In this document: positions 1-7,130 of the stretch, in pieces
Position numbering within the stretch: position 1 is the first letter of the stretch
Layout: each line of letters opens with the position of its first letter
Assembly (NCBI GenBank): GCA_028382005.1
Contig: JAOESH010000018.1
Location: 1-37,704, forward strand
Origin: Pseudomonadota bacterium
GTDB lineage: Bacteria > Pseudomonadota > Alphaproteobacteria > Puniceispirillales > Marisalimonadaceae
DNA: 37,704 nucleotides
Direction of reading: 5' to 3'
Program-made: the position numbers and the translations under genes
The notes under the pieces: model-generated
What the model was told of the DNA's origin: nothing
Database searches by the model: none
What the model saw: only the letters and a program-made list of their open reading frames with translations

Positions 1-114
1 AGCCCCAGTATTTGAAGCGGTTGAACCGCTAACTAACTTTTGAGATGCTGTTTCACAAGCTGAAAGAAATAGAGATGCAAAAATAGCTGATATTATAGTA
101 ATTTTATTTTTCAT
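1..114 (-). CDS. Putative lipoprotein, N-terminal fragment cut by window edge
   Basis: This is an open frame of 38 codons running from an ATG at 114 off the left edge of the window. The visible part begins with a short basic start (MKNK), then a hydrophobic stretch ending in a lipobox, Leu-Ser-Ala-Cys, at residues 17-20. That is the signature of a type II signal peptide with lipidation at Cys20. The residues after the cysteine are polar and rich in Ser, Thr and Ala, as in the linker of many small lipoproteins. The start overlaps the end of the upstream minus-strand gene by 11 bases, so the two are probably translationally coupled. The mature domain is outside the window, so no function can be given. 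Confidence 0.65.
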   Translation of the reverse strand, partial: MKNKITIISAIFASLFLSACETASQKLVSGSTASNTGA

Positions 115-373
115 TGGGATTTCCTGTTTTGTAACCTTTATTAATTATTTTTGTGAACAGTCTAGACACAGAGTTATTAGATTGTTCACACATTTTATGT
201 TCTGAAACAAAGTTATCTCTTATAGCAAATTCGCTAAGAAATATTTCTTGAGATGTTTCAGATTTTAGTTTGTAGTGCAATATACCATTTAAATGTTTTT
301 TACCAGTTATAGAATAACTTATATCTAAATTTTCTTTTTTATACACTTTAGTATTTATATCAATTTCAATCAT
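104..373 (-). CDS. Uncharacterised small protein (about 89 aa)
   Basis: I do not recognise this family. The frame is open to a TTG/ATG further up (409), but I prefer the ATG at 373 because a G-rich ribosome-binding sequence (GGGGGC) lies just before it. The product (starting MIEIDINTKVYKKEN) has no signal peptide or membrane segment. It looks like a small soluble protein of mixed beta and alpha character with a single Cys near the middle of the predicted chain. It overlaps the start of the following lipoprotein gene by 11 bases, and this coupling is the best support that it is real. Its promoter should lie in the 410-672 spacer, which it shares divergently with the winged-helix regulator gene. 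Confidence 0.45.
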   Translation of the reverse strand: MIEIDINTKVYKKENLDISYSITGKKHLNGILHYKLKSETSQEIFLSEFAIRDNFVSEHKMCEQSNNSVSRLFTKIINKGYKTGNPNEK

Positions 374-481
374 CTTTAGCCCCCAACAAGACGGATTTCT
401 AAATACCATTTTTTTTTATAGGGTGTGTGGACCTAACGAAAATATAGTTATACTCACATGCTTTCACCTTCAATCAATTTG

Positions 482-498
482 TTTCACGAATCGTGAAA
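482..498. promoter_or_regulatory. Perfect 8-1-8 palindrome, candidate operator
   Basis: The sequence TTTCACGAATCGTGAAA is a perfect dyad with 8-bp arms and a single central base. It sits in the 263-base spacer between two divergent transcription units. It contains more G and C than its surroundings, which makes a chance origin less likely in such AT-rich DNA. Its symmetry fits the binding site of a dimeric repressor. The nearest candidate is the winged-helix protein encoded from 673, but the match between site and protein is only inferred. Confidence 0.5.
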
Positions 499-541
499 TT
501 AAATTATTGTTATATTTACTTTTTTAGTTTTAATTCGTTTC

Positions 542-585
542 AGGTGAGTTCAGTATATTTCCAACTAGCTAAACTGAATTCACCT
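542..585. repeat. Long inverted repeat with 13-bp arms
   Basis: The arms AGGTGAGTTCAGT (542-554) and ACTGAATTCACCT (573-585) are complementary at 12 of 13 positions and are separated by 18 bases. No T-run follows on the plus strand, so it is not a standard intrinsic terminator. It could be a pair of operator half-sites or an RNA hairpin in the leader of the gene at 673. It lies about 45 bases downstream of the perfect palindrome at 482-498. Apart from these two elements, I see nothing else in the 410-672 spacer. Confidence 0.5.
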
Positions 586-672
586 ATTACCTTAACATTT
601 AAATTAAATTTCACTAGTATTCATATTTGATACATATTACTTTTCTTTAATTTTGAAGGAGTTAATTTAATT

Positions 673-1140
673 ATGGATCATGCTAGTTTAATACAAAATA
701 AATTTTCATCCATTTGGCCTCACTTTTTACTTTTTGAAATTATGAGATCAAAAAATGCTACAAAAGCTTGGGGAAGTCCAAATGGTTATTTAATTTTTCA
801 AGTCATTGCTTGGCACCATGTTTTAATTTTAACAGCTTCTACGAACTCAGAATTAAGAAAAGAGGCTGTAGACTTATGGTATAAGCTTTGTAAAACTGGA
901 TTTGAAACTAGCACTACTTTAACATATACATTAGTATCAGAACTAACATCCTTGAGCATTGAAACTGTAAGAAGACAAGTAAAAAAGTTAGAGCAAAACA
1001 ATTGGGTCTTATATTCGAAAAAAGAAGGAATTAAATATAGTCCTAGTGAAGAGAATAATAAATTTTTAGCTGATACATTTAATGTTAAAGAGGTTCAAAA
1101 TTTTGGTAAACTTTTGGATTTAATAGAAAAAAATAAATAA
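673..1140 (+). CDS. Winged-helix transcriptional regulator (155 aa)
   Basis: A small DNA-binding protein. Residues about 85-125 form a winged helix-turn-helix: a helix with TLVSELTSL, a turn, the recognition helix SIETVRRQVKKLEQNNW, then a beta-hairpin wing (VLYSKKEGIKYSPS). The segment resembles MarR, ArsR and GntR-type readers. The N-terminal 80 residues are mostly helical and contain several Trp and His residues (SIWPH, IAWHHV); I cannot match them to a known sensor domain. A clear AAGGAG ribosome-binding site precedes the ATG. The SDR gene starts 18 bases after the stop, so the two are likely co-transcribed. The two inverted repeats upstream suggest autoregulation, which is an inference. 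Confidence 0.75.
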   Translation: MDHASLIQNKFSSIWPHFLLFEIMRSKNATKAWGSPNGYLIFQVIAWHHVLILTASTNSELRKEAVDLWYKLCKTGFETSTTLTYTLVSELTSLSIETVRRQVKKLEQNNWVLYSKKEGIKYSPSEENNKFLADTFNVKEVQNFGKLLDLIEKNK

Positions 1141-1158
1141 TTTTTTTAGAGTAATATA

Positions 1159-1917
1159 TTGGAAATCAAGAATAAAGTCATTTTAATAACAGGTGGTGCT
1201 GGCGGTATAGGTCTAGCAATTGCGAAAGCTCTTTTATTGGAAGATCCAAAGATAATAGTATTGGCAGACATAAGTTTTGAGAATCTTGATTTTAAAAATA
1301 ATAAAGTAATTAGTAAAGAATGTAATGTTTCTGATCAATTAGATTTAAATAATCTAATAAATGAAGTTAATAAAAAATTTGGCTTGATAGATATATTTTT
1401 TTCAAATGCAGGAGTTTTGTCACTTGGTGATGAACAATCTAGTAATGAAGATTGGGATAAAAACTGGAATTTACATGTAATGTCACATGTATTTGCATCT
1501 AAAAAACTTATACCGGATATGTTGAAGCGAGGAAGTGGATATTTTGTTAATACAGCCTCTGCAGCAGGCTTGTTAAGCCACATAGATTCAGTAACTTATT
1601 CCACTACTAAGCATGCTGCTATTGGTTTTGCAGAATGGCTAGCAATCACTTACGGAAAAAGAGGGATAGGGGTCTCAATTTTATGTCCACAGGCTGTAAA
1701 AACAGCAATGATAAAAGGACGAGAAAATGAAGTTTCAGCATTAGATGGCATGATGAAACCAGAAACGGTTGCAATCGAAGTTATCAACGCAATTAAAAAT
1801 GAGATTTTTCTTATTTCGCCTCATTCTGAAGTTGTTGGTTATTTCCAGAATAAAGCCAATAATTATTCTCGTTGGATTGGCGGAATGCAAAAACTGAGAG
1901 ACCGACTTAAATCCTGA
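1159..1917 (+). CDS. SDR family NAD(P)-dependent oxidoreductase (252 aa)
   Basis: A classical short-chain dehydrogenase. The nucleotide-binding motif TGGAGGIG is at residues 11-18. An Asp at 37, at the end of beta-2 (VLADIS), points to NAD rather than NADP. The NAG motif is at 83-85, and the catalytic residues are Ser134, Tyr147 and Lys151 (YSTTK). The length is typical of the family. The start is a TTG at 1159, with AGAG about eight bases upstream; no better-placed ATG exists. The gene follows the regulator by 18 bases and converges with the dehydrogenase gene ending at 1921. The substrate cannot be read from the sequence; a secondary alcohol in a catabolic pathway is a general guess. Confidence 0.9.
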   Translation: MEIKNKVILITGGAGGIGLAIAKALLLEDPKIIVLADISFENLDFKNNKVISKECNVSDQLDLNNLINEVNKKFGLIDIFFSNAGVLSLGDEQSSNEDWDKNWNLHVMSHVFASKKLIPDMLKRGSGYFVNTASAAGLLSHIDSVTYSTTKHAAIGFAEWLAITYGKRGIGVSILCPQAVKTAMIKGRENEVSALDGMMKPETVAIEVINAIKNEIFLISPHSEVVGYFQNKANNYSRWIGGMQKLRDRLKS

Positions 1918-1920
1918 ATA

Positions 1921-2991
1921 TTACAACGCATCTAAAATGGCGTTCCCACAAATCTTTGTGTTAGCGTTACCTCCAAGGTCACCTGTTCTAAACTCTTTCT
2001 TTTCTAATACTTCTTCAATAGCTCTGACTATATCATCAGATGCATGTTTATAACCAAGATGCTCAAGCATCATTGCTCCTGCCCAAATCTGACCTATTGG
2101 ATTAGCAATTCCTTTACCTGCAATATCAGGTGCGGAACCATGAACAGGTTCAAATAGTGAAGGAAATTTTTTCTCAGGATTAATGTTACCTGAGGGAGCA
2201 ATTCCAATAGTACCTGTACATGCCGGGCCTAAATCAGATAAAATATCCCCAAATAAGTTAGAAGCAACCACAACATTAAATTTATCTGGATTTAGTACAA
2301 AATGGGCACATAATATATCAATATGATATTTGTTCCATTTTACGTCAGTATATTTTTTTGCCATCTCCTCAACTCTCTCATCCCAATAGGGCATAGTAAT
2401 AGAAATACCATTTGATTTTGTAGCCGATGTTAGATGTTTTCTTTCTGTATTTTGAGCAAGTTCAAAAGCAAATTTAAGCACTCTGTCAACTCCAACTCTA
2501 GACATAACAGTTTCTTGGAGTACAATTTCTCTTTCGGTATCTGGAAACATTCTGCCTCCTATGGAAGAATATTCACCTTCTGTATTTTCTCTTATAATAT
2601 AAAAGTTTATATCTCCTGGATTTCTGTTAGCTAAAGGTGAGGGCACACCGGGCATTAATTTGACTGGCCTGATATTAATGTACTGGTCAAATTCCCTTCT
2701 AAATTTTAATAAAGAACCCCATAAAGAAATATGATCAGGGATTTTTTCTGGCCATCCAACAGCGCCAAAGAATAATGCATCATGAGAACCAATTTGTTGT
2801 TTCCAATCATCTGGCATCATTTGTCCATGTTTAGAAAAATAATTGTATGAACTAAAATCAAAATGATCAAAATGAAGGTTAATATCGTGCTTAACTGAAA
2901 CCTTTTCTAATACCTTTAATGCTTCTGGCACTACTTCAGTACCTATTCCATCACCAGGAATTACTGCTATATTATATCTATTTTTTGTCAT
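1921..2991 (-). CDS. ttuC: Tartrate / D-malate dehydrogenase family (TtuC-like, 356 aa)
   Basis: A member of the isocitrate/isopropylmalate dehydrogenase superfamily. The N-terminal IPGDGIGTEVVPEA and the C-terminal cofactor-site region EPVHGSAPDIAGKG are diagnostic. The metal and substrate region with RENTEGEYSSIGG and the downstream SNLFGDILSDLGP are present. Tartrate dehydrogenase and D-malate dehydrogenase (DmlA) share this subtype, including the FDFSSYNYFSKHG stretch near residue 45. It would oxidise and decarboxylate D-malate or tartrate using NAD and a divalent metal. It lies 15 bases downstream of the NIPSNAP gene on the same strand, so they probably form a two-gene unit. A second, clearly different member of the superfamily is encoded at 32538-33668. 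The exact substrate is uncertain. Confidence 0.85.
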   Translation of the reverse strand: MTKNRYNIAVIPGDGIGTEVVPEALKVLEKVSVKHDINLHFDHFDFSSYNYFSKHGQMMPDDWKQQIGSHDALFFGAVGWPEKIPDHISLWGSLLKFRREFDQYINIRPVKLMPGVPSPLANRNPGDINFYIIRENTEGEYSSIGGRMFPDTEREIVLQETVMSRVGVDRVLKFAFELAQNTERKHLTSATKSNGISITMPYWDERVEEMAKKYTDVKWNKYHIDILCAHFVLNPDKFNVVVASNLFGDILSDLGPACTGTIGIAPSGNINPEKKFPSLFEPVHGSAPDIAGKGIANPIGQIWAGAMMLEHLGYKHASDDIVRAIEEVLEKKEFRTGDLGGNANTKICGNAILDAL

Positions 2992-3006
2992 TATGATGTT
3001 ACCTTT

Positions 3007-3327
3007 TTAATTTGATATTGGTGTCCATGGTGCTGCGGTCATTAACTTATTTTCTTGAGTTAATACGAGGGGTCTAAATTCAGTTGCAAATTTTAAGAAA
3101 TCTTGATCAGCATAAATTGTCTTCCATAAAGCTCTTCTCATATTATCATCTTCAAATTGCCAAACATGAATAATTTGATTTAGTGCTCCAACGTCACCTA
3201 TATAATACCTTATAATATTTTTTTTATATTTTTTTAGAGCAGGCCAACCTAAATTTTCATATACTTCAATCGCTTTATTTAGTTTGCCTACGTGCAAAGT
3301 ATAAGTTCTTAATTCGAAAATATTCAA
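3007..3327 (-). CDS. NIPSNAP family protein (106 aa)
   Basis: A small ferredoxin-like fold protein of the NIPSNAP family, recognised from the start FELRTYTLHVGKLN and the later HVWQFEDDNMRRA. In bacteria these proteins are often encoded next to catabolic enzymes, but their biochemical role is unclear. The frame is open to a TTG at 3339, but that codon overlaps a strong GGAGG ribosome-binding site (3333-3337). The TTG at 3327, five bases downstream of it, is therefore the better start and gives MNIFELRTYTL. It is the first gene of the minus-strand pair with the tartrate dehydrogenase homologue and is divergent from the FMN dehydrogenase gene. Confidence 0.8.
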   Translation of the reverse strand: MNIFELRTYTLHVGKLNKAIEVYENLGWPALKKYKKNIIRYYIGDVGALNQIIHVWQFEDDNMRRALWKTIYADQDFLKFATEFRPLVLTQENKLMTAAPWTPISN

Positions 3328-3354
3328 AATAACCTCCAATAGATTTATATTTAG

Positions 3355-3369
3355 ATACTTTTAAAGTAT
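3355..3369. promoter_or_regulatory. Perfect 7-1-7 palindrome between divergent genes
   Basis: ATACTTTTAAAGTAT is a perfect dyad with 7-bp arms around one base, lying 28 bases upstream of the NIPSNAP start and just upstream of the likely -35 element of the FMN dehydrogenase gene. Its position between divergent units suits a shared operator. All but two of its base pairs are A-T, so chance cannot be excluded. Confidence 0.35.
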
Positions 3370-3371
3370 TA

Positions 3372-3399
3372 TTGAGTTTATAATATTTTTATCTAATAT
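3372..3399 (+). promoter_or_regulatory. Candidate sigma70 promoter for the FMN dehydrogenase gene
   Basis: TTGAGT at 3372-3377 and TAATAT at 3394-3399 are separated by 16 bases, about 30 bases before the ATG at 3429. The -35 matches the consensus at five of six positions; the -10 is weaker. An AAGGAA ribosome-binding site follows just before the start codon. Confidence 0.35.
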
Positions 3400-3428
3400 T
3401 GATATATCAGAAAAAATAAGGAAATTTA

Positions 3429-4569
3429 ATGAATATTTTAGAAATTAAAGATTTAGAAAAATTAGCACAAAAAAAAGTTCCCAAAATGTTCTTTGACTAT
3501 GTAAATTCAGGTTCCTGGACTGAAACAACTTATAATGAAAATGTTTCAGATTTCCAAAAAATTAAATTAAGGCAAAGAGTAGCCATTGATATGTCAAACA
3601 GAACTCTTGAAACAAAAATGATTGGCCAAAAAGTATCAATGCCTATGGCAATCGCTCCAACAGGACTTACTGGAATGCAGCGAGCTGATGGTGAAATTTT
3701 AGCTGCACAAGCTGCAGAAGAATTTGGAATCCCTTTTACTTTGTCTACTATGAGTGTTTGCTCTATTGAGGCTGTTGCAGAAAAAACAAAAAAGCCATTT
3801 TGGTTTCAATTATACGTTATGAAAGATAAAAAATTTATGGAACGTTTGATTGATAGAGCTAAAGCTGCAAATTGTAGCGCTTTGGTTTTAACATTAGATT
3901 TACAACTATTAGGGCAAAGACATAAAGACATAAGAAATGGGTTATCTACCCCCCCCCAAACTTGTGCCAAAGCATATTTATCAAGTTTTAACTCGTCCAG
4001 CTTGGTGTATGAGAATGCTTACAACTAAAAATCATTTTTTTGGTAATATAGTTGGTCATGTTGACGGTATTAAAGATGTTAGATCTTTAGGTTCTTGGAT
4101 TGGAGCACAATTCGATCAACAATTAGATTGGAAAGAAGTTGATTGGATTAAAAAAAGATGGGGTGGTAAATTAATAATAAAAGGAATTTTAGATGCTGAA
4201 GATGCCCTATTAGCTGCAAAAACTGGTGCCGACGCCATCATAGTTTCTAATCATGGGGGAAGACAGCTAGATGGAGCTTCTTCTACAATTAACATATTAC
4301 CAGAGATTGTTGATAAAGCAGGCAAACTTGTTGAAGTTCATATTGATGGAGGGATTAGATCTGGTCAAGATGTAGTTAAGGCAATGTGCCTAGGGGCGAA
4401 AGGAACTTATATTGGAAGAGCTTTTCTTTATGGACTTGGTGCTTTAGGTAAAGAGGGGGTCACTAAAGCACTTGAAATTATAAAGACAGAAGCTGATATG
4501 ACAATGGCCCTATGCGGAAGGCGAGATGTTCATGATTTAAATCGTGATAATATTTATACCCAGAAATAA
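3429..4569 (+). pseudogene. FMN-dependent 2-hydroxyacid dehydrogenase, frame broken at a C9 run
   Basis: Two overlapping reading frames (3429-4028 and the frame ending at 4569) together make one complete member of the lactate dehydrogenase (LldD) / glycolate oxidase family. The first half carries FFDYVNSGSWTE and the FMN-contacting MAIAPTGLTGMQ and LYVMKD stretches. The second half carries the active-site SNHGGRQLDG with the catalytic His, the IDGGIRSGQDV phosphate-binding segment and IGRAFLYG. The break falls in DIRNGLSTPPKL, exactly at nine consecutive C bases (3949-3957). Eight Cs would restore a continuous 379-residue protein of normal family length. Everything else looks intact, so this is a sequencing error, a fresh mutation or a phase-variable switch. 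L-fuconate dehydratase follows after 20 bases, so they are likely co-transcribed. Confidence 0.85.
3949..3957 (+). repeat. C9 homopolymer at the frameshift point
   Basis: Nine consecutive C bases inside the FMN dehydrogenase gene. Long C-runs are striking in such AT-rich DNA. This one encodes the conserved Thr-Pro-Pro only when it is eight Cs long. Such tracts slip during replication and are also hard for some sequencers and assemblers. Confidence 0.9.
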
Positions 4570-4589
4570 GATTTGAAGGTGATATCTTA

Positions 4590-5867
4590 ATGGCTAAAAT
4601 AGTTAAACTAACAACATATGACTTGAGGTTTCCTACATCTGACCATTTAGATGGTTCCGATGCAATGAACCCTGACCCTGATTATTCTGCGGCATATGTA
4701 ATAATTGAAACTGACAAAACCTCATTGAAAGGCCATTCATTTGCATTCACACTAGGTAGAGGAAATGATTTATGTTGCGACGCAATTAAAGCTCTTCAAC
4801 ATTTAGTTATAGGCCTTGATATAAAATGGATCAGAGACAATCAATCTTTGTTTTCCAGACGCATGACTTCGGACAGTCAATTAAGGTGGGTAGGTCCTGA
4901 AAAAGGTATTATTCATATGGCTAGTGGAGCTATTATTAACGCAGTTTGGGATATTTTATCAAAATTGGAAAATAAACCTTTATGGCAGTTAGTTTCAGAT
5001 ATGAACTCTGAGCAAATATCAAACGCTATTGATTTTAGACATATTACAGATTTCCTTGATCAAGATGAAGCAGTTGAAATTTTAACATCGCATCAGAAAA
5101 CAAAAATAGATAGAGTTACTATACTAGAAAACGAAGGGTATCCTTGCTATGTGACTTCTGCAGGTTGGCTAGGTTACAGTGACAAAAAATTAGAGAGATT
5201 ATGTACAGAAGCAAAAGCTAGCGGTTTTGAGTATGTAAAGTTAAAGGTAGGTAAAGATCTTAAAGATGATATGAGAAGGCTTGAAATAGCTAGGACTACA
5301 TTAGGTCCAGATATTAGAATTATGATTGACGCAAATCAAGTTTGGGAAGTGGATCAGGCTATTAATTGGATAAAAAATTTGGCTGAATTCAATCCTTATT
5401 TCATAGAAGAGCCTACAAGTCCTGATGATATTATTGGACATAAAAAAATCAAAGATGCCATTTATCCTATTAAAGTTGCAACTGGAGAAGCAGTCCAAAA
5501 CAGGGTAATTTTCAAACAACTTATTTCTGAAAATGCAATTGATATTGTTCAGGTTGATGCTTGTAGAATGGGGGGATTAAACGAAGTTTTAGCAGTTCAA
5601 TTGATGGCGTCTAAAAAAGGTTTGCCAGTTTGGCCTCATGCTGGTGGAGTTGGACTTTGTGAATATTCCCAGCATCTAGCAATGATTGATTACTTATGTA
5701 TATCGGGAAGAAAAGATGAACAGGTTATTGAGTATGTTGATCATTTACACGAACATTTTCTTAACCCATGCCAAATTAAAAATGCAGCTTATATGTTACC
5801 AAAAGAGAGTGGGTTTTCGGTTGAGATGAAACCAAGTACTCTAACTAGTAATTTGTTTAAAGGTTAG
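4590..5867 (+). CDS. L-fuconate dehydratase, enolase superfamily (425 aa)
   Basis: Removes water from L-fuconate to give 2-keto-3-deoxy-L-fuconate in the non-phosphorylating L-fucose pathway. The sequence belongs to the mandelate racemase subgroup of the enolase superfamily. The catalytic Lys pair is at 217 and 219 (VKLKVG), the Mg ligands are Asp247 (MIDANQ), Glu273 (FIEEP) and Glu300 (ATGE), and the catalytic His350 lies in WPHAGGVGLCEY. These positions are each one less than those I recall for the characterised Xanthomonas enzyme, and the length of 425 also fits. An AAGGTGA ribosome-binding site precedes the ATG. No other obvious fucose gene (mutarotase, lactonase, transporter) is next to it, so the substrate could be a related six-carbon sugar acid. 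Confidence 0.88.
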   Translation: MAKIVKLTTYDLRFPTSDHLDGSDAMNPDPDYSAAYVIIETDKTSLKGHSFAFTLGRGNDLCCDAIKALQHLVIGLDIKWIRDNQSLFSRRMTSDSQLRWVGPEKGIIHMASGAIINAVWDILSKLENKPLWQLVSDMNSEQISNAIDFRHITDFLDQDEAVEILTSHQKTKIDRVTILENEGYPCYVTSAGWLGYSDKKLERLCTEAKASGFEYVKLKVGKDLKDDMRRLEIARTTLGPDIRIMIDANQVWEVDQAINWIKNLAEFNPYFIEEPTSPDDIIGHKKIKDAIYPIKVATGEAVQNRVIFKQLISENAIDIVQVDACRMGGLNEVLAVQLMASKKGLPVWPHAGGVGLCEYSQHLAMIDYLCISGRKDEQVIEYVDHLHEHFLNPCQIKNAAYMLPKESGFSVEMKPSTLTSNLFKG

Positions 5868-6810
5868 AGAATATTGTTTGTGCTGCCTTTCCCATTTCTT
5901 TGATACATATTAAAGCAGTTGGCAATTGAACAGAGTTACTCAAAAATGCATGCATCTGTCCTGGAAACAGTCTGTAGTGAACTTCATTGCCAAAAGACAA
6001 AAGCCTTCTTTTATATGCGTCTCCCTCATCTACTAGGGGATCTAATCCTGCCCCATAAATATAGGTAGGGGGCAAATTAGACAAATCTGCTGTTAATATA
6101 GGTGAAGCCCTCCAGTCAACTTGTTCTTGTGGATTATTTAAATAGTGGTTAGCAAAGTAGTTTATTGTTTTCTTATTTAAAATCATACCTGCAAGCTCAA
6201 TATCCATGGATCTTCTGCACATAGTCATGTCTACCCAAGGGTATACTAGAATTTGTCCATGAACCTTTGGAATTACATTATCTCTAGACATAATTGTTCC
6301 TACAGTTGCTAGAGTTCCCCCGGCACTATCTCCACATAAAATAACTTTGTTGGGATCAAAATTATATTCCTCTGCTCTTTCGATGATTTTAGTAATGGCA
6401 TCTTTTGTATCTATAACTGGTGCTGGAAATTTATGTTCTGGAGCTAGTTTATAATCAACAGCTATAATTGTTGCTTTTGCCTCTTTACAAAGATGTCTAC
6501 AGACTAAATCATGACTTTCTAAATCGCCCATAACAAAACCACCACCATGAAAATAAATAATTAAGGGGGATATTTTATGTTTTGGATCAGTTGTTGAAGA
6601 ATTATAATATTTTCTAATCGGTATGTCCCCAAGCGTACCCTTTACAGACAACTCCATTACATCTGATATATCAACACGTAATTCTAAAGGCGTTTCAGCC
6701 ATTTTAGCTCTTAGTGCTCTCAGTTCTTGAGGCGTAAAACTCTCTAGTGCAGGCGCATCATTCTTCAAACGTTCGTCAATTAGTATTTGAGTATCTTTGT
6801 CAATTTGCAT
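5857..6810 (-). CDS. Alpha/beta hydrolase, hormone-sensitive-lipase type esterase (317 aa)
   Basis: A cytoplasmic carboxylesterase of the HSL family (lipase family IV). The oxyanion-hole motif HGGG is at residues 88-91, the nucleophile Ser162 lies in GDSAGG, the acid is Asp257 (GLDPLVDEG) and the base is His287 (GQMHAF). The cap-like N-terminal helices (residues 1-50) are as expected, and there is no signal peptide. Such enzymes act on short-chain acyl esters; the natural substrate is unknown. Its last 11 bases overlap the end of the convergent L-fuconate dehydratase gene. Confidence 0.9.
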   Translation of the reverse strand: MQIDKDTQILIDERLKNDAPALESFTPQELRALRAKMAETPLELRVDISDVMELSVKGTLGDIPIRKYYNSSTTDPKHKISPLIIYFHGGGFVMGDLESHDLVCRHLCKEAKATIIAVDYKLAPEHKFPAPVIDTKDAITKIIERAEEYNFDPNKVILCGDSAGGTLATVGTIMSRDNVIPKVHGQILVYPWVDMTMCRRSMDIELAGMILNKKTINYFANHYLNNPQEQVDWRASPILTADLSNLPPTYIYGAGLDPLVDEGDAYKRRLLSFGNEVHYRLFPGQMHAFLSNSVQLPTALICIKEMGKAAQTIFSNL

Positions 6811-6919
6811 TTTATATCTCGCTTAAAGTATTTATCTAAATGATTGAATAACATTATAATTCTATTAAAATATAATTTCATATCAAGTCTTTAATAATTT
6901 CTATTAGAGGAATAATAAA

Positions 6920-7012
6920 GTGATAATTGCCTTGTTAATTTTCATAATAATAATTTTGATCATATTTCCTTTAATCATATCAGGAATTGCTGAAAGAAAA
7001 TCAAAAAAATAA
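6920..7012 (+). CDS. Possible 30-residue single-span membrane peptide
   Basis: A GTG at 6920, nine bases after an AGAGG ribosome-binding sequence (6906-6910), opens a 30-codon frame. The product has a hydrophobic core of about 20 residues (MIIALLIFIIIILIIFPLII), then SGIAERKSKK. It would be one membrane helix with a positively charged cytoplasmic tail, so N-out and C-in. It lies in a 320-base gap that otherwise holds only the likely sit promoter, and ends about 120 bases before sitA. I do not recognise it. AT-rich DNA easily yields Ile/Leu-rich frames, so conservation is needed before trusting it. The ribosome-binding site and the charged tail are the points in favour. Confidence 0.4.
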   Translation: MIIALLIFIIIILIIFPLIISGIAERKSKK

Positions 7013-7026
7013 AAATTAGTTGTAGC

Positions 7027-7089
7027 TAACTTTATTAGTTAAAATTAATTAAATTAGTTAATTGACTTTATTATAGTCGTATGTATTTT
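7027..7089 (+). promoter_or_regulatory. Candidate sit promoter with two related dyads
   Basis: TTGACT (7062-7067) and TATTTT (7084-7089), 16 bases apart, form a plausible promoter about 40 bases before sitA. Two 15-base imperfect dyads lie here: TAACTTTATTAGTTA (7027-7041) and GACTTTATTATAGTC (7064-7078). They share the core ACTTTATTA at a distance of 36 bases. The second overlaps the -35 element, where a repressor would block transcription. A metal-sensing repressor (Mur/Fur or MntR type) is expected for sitABCD, but neither site matches a consensus that I can name. Confidence 0.4.
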
Positions 7090-7130
7090 ACAAAGTCTAA
7101 TGTAATTTAAAATAAAAGAGATCTTCGACT

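Noticed and set aside
1335-1583. Antisense open frame of 82 codons inside the SDR gene
   Set aside because: It lies wholly within a clear SDR coding region, has no family features and no ribosome-binding site of its own.
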